DNA of 10,000 bases from Hyphochytrium catenoides (GCA_900088475.1 FLMG01000730.1:3135-13134), one strand, 5' to 3'; counted from the stretch's first letter, positions 1 to 7,807 are shown. The notes: a model not told the origin generated them from the sequence alone. Made by a program: numbers and translations.

Positions 1-145
1 GTCCTTCCTGCTGCTAGCCGCTGGCATGTACCACTCTCTTTCTTCCTTCCCCCCTTCTCTCCCTGTCTCGCTCTTGCTCTCTCTCTCTCTCTCTCTCGTC
101 ACTTCCCCTTAGTTCCTCCTCCCCCTAGGTAGTGAATATGCTTAC

Positions 146-888
146 CTTGCTGTCACTATTGGTGGGCTACTCCTCCTCTTCTGTCTCTTTCCCTCTTTCC
201 TCTCTCTCTCTTGCTTTCTCTTTTTCAAAGATGAAGACGATTCTTCAAAGTCCTCACTGTCTGCCGTCTCTTCCAAAGAGGAGGAGAAAGAGAAAGAAGG
301 ATCATCCAGTCTGCCGGTCTTCTCTTTCGCCTTGAACTGTTGATGCTTTGTCGGCTTTGAATGGGCAGATCGCGTGATACGCGGCTTGGAAAGAGAGAGA
401 CGATGGGTTTGTTCTCTCTCATCTCTCTCTCTCTCCTTGTTGGCGGGTGTCTCTCCTTCTCTCGTGCCTTGGAACACCACTTCTGCGTCAGAATCTGAAT
501 CCAAGCCATCCAGAGCAGGCGCTGGGCGAGAGAGAGACTTGCGAAGAGAGAAAGACCTTGCTGCACTCTTCTCTCCTTGTCCTTTCTCTTTCTCTAATGG
601 TCTAGGCACCGGAGTACTCAGACTCCCATTCTCTTTGTTTAAAAGAAGCACCGCTTCTTCATCACTGTCTGTCTCTTCTGCATCGGAGAGAATCCTCTTC
701 TTCTTGGTGGAAGAGGCTGGGGTGGCGGTGGAAGACGCGGGAGAGAGGTTCTCCTTCTCTTTGCCTTTGTTTTTCCCTGGAGTTCGCGTGGTTTCTTCAG
801 TGTCTAGGCTATTGGGTCTCTCCTTGGAGCTATCTCTCTCTTCCTCGTCATCATCATCCACAGTGTAAAGAGTACTCTTCCTTGTCAT
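146..888 (-). CDS. Disordered nuclear-type protein, first exon (partial); function unknown
   Basis: Starts at the ATG 888-886 (A at -3) and stays open for 248 codons. An in-frame TAA lies at 144-142, but it overlaps a very good 5' splice site (CAAG|GTAAGC, GT at 145-144), so the gene probably splices there and runs off the left edge. A possible acceptor is CAG at 10-8. The product is hydrophilic with no globular domain: an Asp/Glu cluster at residues 11-17, a basic NLS-like KKKR at 62-65 followed by CK2-type acidic serines (68-78), a second acidic patch DSDSDAE (130-136), and a Lys/Arg-rich C-terminus (about 222-240). It has KEN motifs at 45-47 and 85-87 and a full CDK site, T-P-G-K, at 36-39. 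These features suggest a cell-cycle or chromatin protein (inference). Mixed codon use argues against a pure GA-repeat artefact. The purine richness, however, means a plus-strand reading cannot be fully excluded, and the candidate intron is GA-rich in sense, unlike most introns here. Confidence 0.55.
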
Positions 889-1262
889 TGTTCGTGGAGG
901 TCTCTTCTGGCCTCTGTCCTCTCTCTCTCTCTACCTGCCGTCTCTCGTCTGTGCACGTTGGCTGTCTGTCTTCTCTCCTAGTCTCTTTCTCCTCGGCTGT
1001 CCTGGTTCTTTCTTCTCGCGCTAAGGAGTAATATCTCTCCGCAGTCTCAGAAGTGCAACGCGACAATCTGAAGAATCTCTCTTCTCATCTCATCGGCTTG
1101 CTCAGTCTTGCCGTCTCTGTTGCTTACACCACAGGCTTCTCTCTTCCTCTCTCCCCACTGCAGGGCGGTCTCTCACTTCTTTCTCTCTCTCTCTTTCTCT
1201 CTCTCTCACGCTCTGTCTCTTCAGAACCCAAGTCTCATCCTAAGAACAGCAGTAACAAAATG

Positions 1263-1404
1263 CGCGGGAACTAGCCCGCGAAAATTTCAAGTACTGAATC
1301 CTTCAATTTCTCCAAAAATTACAATCCGCTAAACTCTTTATCTTCCACCAAGGAAACCTTTCGCAACAATGGAAGTGAAGGTTTCGCGCCAGGTGGTTTC
1401 GCGC
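1263..1404. promoter_or_regulatory. Cluster of E2F-type CGCG elements
   Basis: Two exact TTTCGCGC sites (1382-1389 and 1397-1404, 15 bp apart, both on the plus strand) match the E2F/DP consensus TTTSSCGC. About 110 bp to their left is an inverted repeat CGCGGG-aactag-CCCGCG (1263-1280) whose right arm runs into AAAA, so its minus strand reads TTTTCGCGGG, another E2F-like half-site. The cluster lies 375-516 bp upstream of the minus-strand start at 888, where a promoter is expected. Binding is inferred from consensus only. Confidence 0.4.
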
Positions 1405-1429
1405 GCTTTGAAGACTTTTCGTTGTTGGT

Positions 1430-1517
1430 CCTCTCTCTTTCTCTCTCTCTCTCTCTTTCCTCTCTCTCTCTCTCTCTCTCGTTCTCTCTCTCTCTCTTTC
1501 TCTCTCTCTGTCTCTCC
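1430..1517. repeat. Long interrupted (CT)n tract
   Basis: Nearly pure polypyrimidine on the plus strand for about 88 bp, with perfect CT runs interrupted by TTT, CC and GTT. It adjoins the E2F-type elements. A similar shorter perfect run lies at 77-97. Confidence 0.9.
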
Positions 1518-1909
1518 CTTGCCCACTCTTCCGCACTAGCCGCCGCTCTCTGCGGAACGCTGTCTCCTCCGCTGGCTTCCGCTATGTCTCTGAGTTCTGT
1601 CTCTTCTTCTCTCCTCACTCTACTTTTACCTCTCTGAGCGCAGAGTTCTAGGACCACAGAGCGTCAAACAGTTACTCTCTGCCCAGGCGCTTTATATTGC
1701 TAGAGCACTTCTCTCTCGGACTATTCTCTCCGCCCGTGGAGCGTCCTACTCTTTCTCCTCTGCGAAGCCTCTTCTCTCCCTCAGCCACTGATACACTTTC
1801 TGCTTGCATTTTTCAAGACCTGGTGAGGAGATCAGAGGGCGGGCAATAGAAAGTCATAGTAGAGTGAGGTTAGACGGTGGGCGAAGGCAACGCAACGACA
1901 AACCTTTCT

Positions 1910-1960
1910 AGAGAGAGAGAGAGAGACAAAAGAGAGAGAGAGAGAGAGAGAGAAAGAAAA
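1910..1960. repeat. (GA)n tract
   Basis: GA dinucleotide runs at about 1910-1926 and 1931-1953 on the plus strand, just downstream of the kinase stop codon in that gene's direction, so probably in its 3' UTR or 3' flank. Confidence 0.85.
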
Positions 1961-2035
1961 CGACTAAGCAGAAGCAGAGGAGTAAGAACAACACGAAAGG
2001 GACTGGACGAGAACGCAACCAGAGAAGAAGGCCCC

Positions 2036-2282
2036 CTACGTACTTGTCGCTTCCATGCTGTCCAGCCAGGGAGAATACATTAGCTCATCTGCTGACTGGC
2101 GCATCTCAGGCTATCAGCGACGATGAGGAGAGAGCGAGAGAGAGCGAGAGAAGAGAGAGAAGGGAGAGAAAAGCGGAGAGAAAGGTTAGCCCCAGAATTG
2201 TTCCTAATCTCAAGCACACCAGCTCTCACAACCTCGCTACTCTTCTGTGTATACCCCTTATCCTAGCTCATATTTCTCTCTT

Positions 2283-2313
<31 letters not shown>

Positions 2314-3021
2314 TTTCAACCCTTTCTCCTTCCCTGCTTCTGCTGTCATATGTTCCTCCCGTGGATATCTTTCGTCTCCCGCTGTCAGAAAGCGTCTCCG
2401 TACCTTCTTCTGCAGACAGTTCTCAATAAACCCCTCGAAGTCTTCGCTGAACTCTCCTTTGATCGGACACAGCCAGTCAATAACGGAAAGCACTAGAAGT
2501 AGCAACAGTTGTTGCCGCAGACCACTATGGTAGAGAGAAAGACCGACAGAGAAAGAGAGAGACAGAGGAAGGGGAGAGAGAAAAGGAAGGGGAGGGGAAC
2601 GGGCAGAAGTAGGAGCAGATAGAGTGAGGACAAGAGAGAGAGAGGCGAGAGGGAGAGAGAGAGAGGGAGTGCAGCTCTCCTACCTTTGGGAAGGCGGGGT
2701 GGGTCGCCTTCAACCACCGTTTGAATAAACTGGGACAAAGGGACCAAGCGAAAGGAGAGAAAGAGAGAGAAAGGGGGCGCAGCCCAGTGGCGAGATTAGT
2801 GGAAAGACAGAGACAAGACGAGAAAGAAAAGTGAAGAAAGAAAGAGACCGAACCAATTATGTGTAACCTCTGTCTCTTCTCCTTTGGCGCTGTCTTACCT
2901 CAATTCTGATCTGTAGGTCTTTGTATGGACTCCGGCCGGTTGCGCACTCCACAAGAACGAGTCCAAAGCTCCAGATATCAGACGCAAAGCTGGACACATG
3001 ATGGTGAGGTACGCAAGGACA

Positions 3022-3061
<40 letters not shown>

Positions 3062-4507
3062 ACACGCGCGAGACAGAGAGAGAGAATGGAATTAAGAGAG
3101 AGAGAGCGAGGGAGAGAGAGAGACGGAGAGAGAGAAAAGAGAAAGACAGCGTGGAAACAGACCTAAGAATGACGAAGAGAGACTGAGGGAGAAGAATTGG
3201 TAGAAAGCCAGAGGAAGCGACAGAGGAGGAAGGACAGAAAATGACGCACTTATACTTCTCGTTTCGTAATCTCTCCGGAGACATGTACTGGAAAGTACCG
3301 ACAAAGGTCTTGGCCATAGCTGCAAGGATAGGAGGGGAATGTCGGAAAGAGAAAAAGGTAAAGAGCAAAAGAGACAGCGAGAGAGAGAGGGAGAGAGAAA
3401 GCGCAGATAGAGAGAGAGAATAAAGAGACGTTAACCAAAAGTGGAAAGTGTCCGTACTCCACAGTCGATGAAGTGAGGGAGACAGGGGCTAACCTGAGTC
3501 ACCGTCCAGTTGTCTTGCCAGGCCAAAGTCACTCAGTTTGACTAGCCCTGTGTTTGTCAGAAGGATATTCTGTGGCTTGATATCCTGGAGAGCGGAAGAA
3601 AAGAGGTGAAAGGAGTTCATGGTTTGCACAGCTAGGAAGAGAGAACAGATATAATGGGAGAGGGCGAAATAAAGCGAAAGACGATTGTGGAGCACAGGAG
3701 ACACTCGGATAACCAGAGCACAGGTGGAGTGCGCTTGGAGAAGGGAGCCATAAGGTGAGGAGAGGGCCACAGCGCAGGAGCAGCAGAGAGAAGAAAGAAA
3801 GAGTAGGAGAGAGAGAGAGAGACAGCACGAGAGAGACAAGGCGTGCGGAGAGGCAAGAAAAGAGAGACAAAGAGAAGAGAGACAGAGAGGCGCACGATAG
3901 AAAAGGTGAAGCAATGTAGACAAAACTCAAAGGACAAGGAGACTGAGGCAAGGAAAGGAGAGGACAGAGCTTAAAAAGGGAAGTAGAACAGGAACCAGAT
4001 CCATGGCCTTACCCGATGGAACTGATTCAAGCTCTGGAGGTAGTTCAGGCCGCTAAGCACCTGGAAGGCAATCGCCGCTATAGTGGGCTCAGGGATGGAT
4101 GGACCGTACTGCCAGGGTCCAGACACCAACAGCGAGAGAGAATGGCATTTTCGCCAGCGTTATGACAGTGCAAAGGAAGAGGAAGGTCTATGGGAGATAG
4201 AACAGAACATAGAAAGAGTGATAGACGGAGAGGGAAAGGTGATAGGAAGAGACACGAACGCGGGACGCCACAGAGAGAGAGACAAAGAGATAGAGGCCAA
4301 AGCGATAAATCGGAGAGGACGAGATATCTTAGATCTCACCTTGGCGAGCACTCTGTCGAGTGAGCCCATATCGCAAAATTCTAAACATACATTCACACTG
4401 ATCTCGCTGAGGAAAGCCCCAAGAAACTGCACGACACTATGAAGGAGAGAGAGAGAGCGAAAGAGAACGAGAGACACACAGAGAGAGGAAGAGAGAGAAA
4501 ACGAGAG

Positions 4508-4545
<38 letters not shown>

Positions 4546-6277
4546 GAGGAAATGTGAGAGCGTGAGTCAGACTGCTAAAAAGAAAGCGAGAAGAAGCCGT
4601 TAGCCAATGAGGAAGAAATAAACGTCCGGCTGGCTAGTTGGCAGAGAGAAAGAGAATAAAAGCGCATGGAGAGAAAGACAGACAGAGGCAAAGGCGGCAG
4701 ACTCCTTGGAGCCTCACTTTGGACAAGAGGCGTTATATAGAGCCTTGATCTCTCTTAGCACCTGGTCCCGCTGTCCCTTCTCATAGATGTTAATGACCTG
4801 GTCTCGAAGAAAGCGAGTCGGTGGAAGAAAGAAGCAGCAGCAAAGCAGAAACGGAAGGATAGAGACCGCTTTAGGAGGTGCTACAGAGAGGGAAACGTGT
4901 ATGGTCCACAACTTGGATCTTATCAGGGACAGGGAACAGGGACAGGGAAAAAGATATTCGACGGCACGTAAGTTTTAGGGAAGAGAAGCTTCGATTGAGA
5001 TAGAAGCCCTGAGAGAGAAAAGCAAAGAAAGAGATTAGAGGTATTGAAAGAGATGGAGCGAGAGCGCGAGAGAGGTATTGTGAGGAAGAGAGAGAGAGGG
5101 CAACGAGCGAGAGATTAGAGAGAGAGAGAGAGCTTATTTTGGGGACGATGTGACCTTGACGGCTATGACAGTGTTCGACGGAAGATGAATCATCTTCCGA
5201 ACCTGGCCACTGCTGCCCCTCCCAATGACTTCCACAAGCTCAAGATCTTGCTCCTTTATCTCCTATACAGTCTCAGTTAATAGAAGTGTCCCAAGCTGCA
5301 CTTTGTAAACCAGACTTTGTAGACGACTGCGGTCAAATCAATTTCCTTTGGCTTCCTTGCCCCACGGTCTTCCTTTTCTTTCTCCATCTGTCTCCAAAAG
5401 CATCCGCACCAATATTCTCAACCTCCTTTCACTCTCCATTATCACCATGCTCTCTCTGGCTTGTAGCTTATTCAGGCTCTTCCCTCCTTTCTTCCATTTC
5501 TCTCTTTCTTGTCAAGAGCTTAGCTTCCTCGCTTGTCCTTCTCTAAATCTGTCTCAAACTTTGATCCTAGACTACTTCTCAAGCCACAAATTACCGCCAA
5601 GCTCTTCTTTCTTCCTGGTGTTGGACTCTTCTCTTCGATTGTCTCATCAATAAATAGCCCTTCTCTGTGCATCGTTGGTGGTTAAGGCGATCCAATCGGG
5701 TGAACAGTGAGTAACAGCATCTTCCGTGAGAAGGGATGCAAGGAGATTGGTATGCAGACCCGCCGCGCGAGGAGGAGGCTGTACGGCAAAGGAGACGGCG
5801 AGGAAAGAAAGAAGAGTGTAACAGAGAGAGAAAGAAAGAGAGCGAGGGAACGAAAGAAAGGAAGAGGCAGAGAGAGACAAACACAGAGAGAGAGAAAGAG
5901 GGGGCAGAGAGAGAGAAACTCAGAGAGAGATAATGGAGGCAGCAAAGAAAGGAACCAACCATGAGAGTGATTGAAGAGAGAGGACAGAGTAGGGAGATGG
6001 CCTGTATGGATAAGAGACAGTAAGAAGCAGAAGCAAAGTGGTAAGAAAGGGGCAGACGAGCCAATCTTCCATGAGAATTGAAATGTGAAGATGCTGGGAA
6101 GGATATGGAGATGGAAAACCCTTCTCTCTTGAACGTCTTGTCTCCGGCGCGGTAGGACATCATCATCGCCTCCTCCTTTCCGTCATCCTCTTCTCCATCA
6201 CTCTCCACCGCCAGAGGAGTCAGGGGCCTCCTTCGCGGAGAGGACGAAGCAGCCGCGGAACTCTTTTTCTCTGACAT
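2036..6277 (-). CDS. MAP kinase kinase (MAPKK, MKK3/MEK-like), complete, 12 exons
   Basis: Dual-specificity cytoplasmic kinase expected to phosphorylate a MAP kinase. Exons in coding order: 6277-6120, 5664-5595, 5262-5155, 4797-4718, 4436-4340, 4108-4013, 3584-3494, 3319-3250, 2989-2899, 2729-2684, 2492-2404, 2110-2036 (stop TAG). All junctions are GT-AG with agreeing phases; together they give 1068 coding nt, 356 aa, a normal MAPKK size. Landmarks: N-terminal D-type docking motif (R15-R17...L22-A-V24); Gly loop G90-R-G-S-S-G-Q-V97; VAVK-type Lys112; helix-C Glu128; gatekeeper Leu157; H202-R-D204; DIKPQN; DFG 222-224; activation loop Ser233 and Thr238; TFVGT 238-242; MSPER 246-250; DIW 261-263; closing RQSADEL 336-342. 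NIYEKGQRD and LRNEKY recall plant-type MKK3 (established family features). ATG 6277 is chosen because the frame extends upstream only to non-ATG codons. Weak points: the exon 1/2 junction and the GTCACA donor after Lys112. Introns 1, 3 and 6 (over 300 nt) hold CT-rich sense repeats; intron 2 is mildly GA-rich. Confidence 0.95.
2288..2313. repeat. (CT)n tract in kinase intron 11
   Basis: Perfect CT run on the plus strand, that is GA in the sense of the kinase gene. This is opposite to most of its other introns. Confidence 0.9.
3027..3060. repeat. (AG)17 microsatellite in kinase intron 8
   Basis: Longest perfect dinucleotide run I see: 34 nt of AG on the plus strand (CT in the kinase sense), followed by CACACGCGCG and more GA-rich sequence up to about 3150. 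Confidence 0.95.
4508..4545. repeat. Compound (AC)n-(GA)n microsatellite in kinase intron 4
   Basis: AC run at 4508-4520 passing directly into a GA run at 4521-4545, inside intron 4 (4437-4717) of the kinase gene. Sense strand is CT/GT, close to the 3' splice site. Confidence 0.9.
5760..5935. repeat. GA-rich low-complexity block in kinase intron 1
   Basis: Imperfect GA/GAAA/GAGACA repeats on the plus strand (polypyrimidine in the kinase sense) fill the middle of the 455-nt first intron (5665-6119). They produce spurious Arg-Glu and Ser-Leu reading frames on the two strands. Confidence 0.85.
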
Positions 6278-6830
6278 TGATAGCCGTGCTCTTGAGGCTG
6301 ACTGCACCAGCCCTACCAGGGTTATTGGCCTTATGTTTGCGGTATCTATCCTCTAATGATAAAGTACAGTCTTGTCCGCTTCCATCTCTGTTCCTTCACT
6401 TATTGCTTCCGCGGAGCTGGGCAGTGCAATAGCAGAATGAGGAGGGAGCGTACCGCTTCCACTCTGTCTTGAACGCAGGAATATCGGGCAGGATGACCCA
6501 GGTATCTCGACTTCCAAGGTCAACTCTACCAGGCATGGGAGCTAGGAGAGAGAGCGCATCAAGGCAGTGCTATTGGGGATGATCAACTGGCCTAAGAGAT
6601 TGCTCTGCTTGCCTCTATCGAGCATCATCCAGCCGCCCCGCTAAGAAAATTCTTCGCACAGAGACACAGATGCACTGTCTAAGGCGCTGACGAAGCGGCA
6701 GCGGCCGGGCGGCGATGGAAAGGAAGCTTGAAGCTGCTGAAGATACACAAAGAATCAAACTCTATGATTCCTTAAACAGTTATCACAACATTTAGTTTCT
6801 GTGGGAGATGATTATGACTTGCGTCCATAC

Positions 6831-6998
6831 TTGACATTTTGGAACAATCGGGTTAAGGGTAATTGACAAGAATAAGCTTATTTGACACCAAATACCTCGT
6901 GATTGTGAGGTCAAAGTCAAGAAAGGCGTCAATTATCTCCTAGATTATCACTTACACAGAAACCCCTTCACGAAAGGACATCGGAAAGATTACGTCAA
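6831..6998. promoter_or_regulatory. Cluster of seven TTGAC (W-box core) pentamers
   Basis: TTGAC occurs on the plus strand at 6831-6835, 6863-6867 and 6882-6886, and on the minus strand (GTCAA on plus) at 6910-6914, 6916-6920, 6928-6932 and 6994-6998. The 6910/6916 pair reads TTGACT-TTGACC on the minus strand, two full WRKY-type W-boxes (TTGACY) back to back. The cluster sits in the AT-rich part of the shared MAPKK/ELMO upstream region. A regulatory role is inferred from density only. Confidence 0.35.
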
Positions 6999-7173
6999 TA
7001 GAAAAAATATGAAACATTTTATTCCCCTAGAAATGTATTGTTTAATAGTGAAGAGATAGAAATGTTTCGCTTTGCCTTTTGTTTCGTTCATCGAAGGTCA
7101 TTTCTTTGATGTCTTCGAAGAGTCAGTCAAGCTTTGGACGGTGGAATCAGCAGGTAAGACAGCACCTGTCATG

Positions 7174-7334
7174 GGAGAGAGAGAGAGAGAGAGAGAGAGT
7201 GAGAGGAGAGAGAGAGAGTGAGAGAGAGAGAGCGAGAGAAAGACAGAAGAGAGTGAGGGAGAGAAAGACAGAAGAGAGAAAGACAGAAGAGAGAGAGGGA
7301 GAGAGGAAAGAGAGAGAGACAGAGAGGGAGAGAG

Positions 7335-7366
<32 letters not shown>
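7174..7366. repeat. GA-rich low-complexity block
   Basis: About 190 bp of GA, GAGACA and GAAAGACA repeats on the plus strand with perfect GA runs near 7174-7199 and 7339-7365. Read on the minus strand it is a long polypyrimidine stretch ending at CCCATGACAG (7166), which has the form of a 3' splice site. Confidence 0.9.
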
Positions 7367-7368
<2 letters not shown>

Positions 7369-7807
7369 ACACCGAGAAGAGCAAGACAAAGAGGGTACCA
7401 TAGATGGATGTATCATCCTTGCCATGACCTGGCTACTCTCAGGAGCTTGCAGCACAGCGCGCACAATAGCAGGACAAGCAGCCGCAAGAAGTGGAGCCAT
7501 GGCATAGAGATTATCGACAGAGAAGAGAGAGAATTGACACCGTCGTCTCCTTCATAGTCATTTACTGTCCAGCTTTGTTCCTTCTTTTCTGTGAGTAGCA
7601 ATTCCCTCCGTAGGGATGTACGGTTAGTTGCACCTGGCGCTGTAAAAGAGTTCTCCTCGCGAATCTTTCTGCTATCCTGGGCTCCCATCCTCTTTCCCTC
7701 TCTCTCTCTCTCTCCCTCTCTCTCTCTGTGCGTCTCTGTCTGTTCTCTCTCTCTCTTGCCGAGCTTTCTCCTCATTCTGTTGCTGAGGAACGATAGAGGT
7801 CTGAAAG

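Larger units (their letters stand above)
889..2035. other. Spacer between the KEN-box gene and the kinase 3' end
   Basis: No convincing coding region was found. The stretch should contain the 3' UTR of the minus-strand kinase gene (right side) and the promoter and 5' UTR of the minus-strand gene starting at 888 (left side). It holds CT-rich plus-strand tracts (about 1170-1210 and 1430-1517), a GA tract (1910-1960), and a non-repetitive, GC-motif-containing core at about 1250-1420. Short open frames here are shadows of the CT/GA repeats. No AATAAA was seen downstream of the kinase stop in the transcribed direction. Confidence 0.6.
6278..7807. other. Divergent intergenic region between the MAPKK and ELMO genes
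   Basis: Contains the 5' flanks of both head-to-head genes. From left to right: a mixed-composition stretch (6278-6720) with short open frames on both strands; an AT-rich island (about 6735-7080); a GA-rich block (7174-7366); and a mixed stretch with a plus-strand CT tract (about 7690-7760) just before the ELMO start. Short frames noted: 46 codons on minus, 6536-6396; 28 codons on minus, 6628-6542; 26 codons on plus, 6715-6795; and a hydrophobic 30-codon frame on minus, 7505-7413. None has recognisable homology. They could be upstream ORFs, exons of an overlooked gene, or chance. Confidence 0.6.

Noticed and set aside
374-868. 164-codon plus-strand frame rich in Ser/Leu/Phe
   Set aside because: It lies antisense to the minus-strand KEN-box exon; its Ser-Leu stretches come from CT repeats, and the minus frame has the more protein-like mixed composition and a good splice donor at its end.
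1303-1657. Minus-strand Arg-Glu repeat frames
   Set aside because: These are translations of a (GA)n tract, which has no stop codon in any frame; no non-repeat coding sequence supports them.
2895-3368. Kinase fragment interpreted as a pseudogene with frameshifts
   Set aside because: The frame changes coincide with GT-AG introns whose phases all agree, giving an intact 356-residue kinase.
5591-6307. A single 238-codon minus-strand protein
   Set aside because: Only the first part (from 6277) is kinase exon 1; the rest reads through the CT-rich intron 1, and exon 2 lies in another frame.
6658-6664. ACAGAGA as a possible U6 snRNA core
   Set aside because: The flanking U6 sequences (AGC triad region and terminal stem) are absent; the heptamer is a likely chance match in GA-rich DNA.
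6909-6920. AGGTCAAAGTCA resembling a DR1 nuclear-receptor element
   Set aside because: Nuclear receptors are animal-specific, and the gene structure here points to a protist; the TTGAC-core reading is simpler.
7079-7507. 142-codon plus-strand frame with Arg-Glu repeats
   Set aside because: The middle is a GA repeat and the ends carry splice-like signals, so the continuous frame is not credible as a protein.
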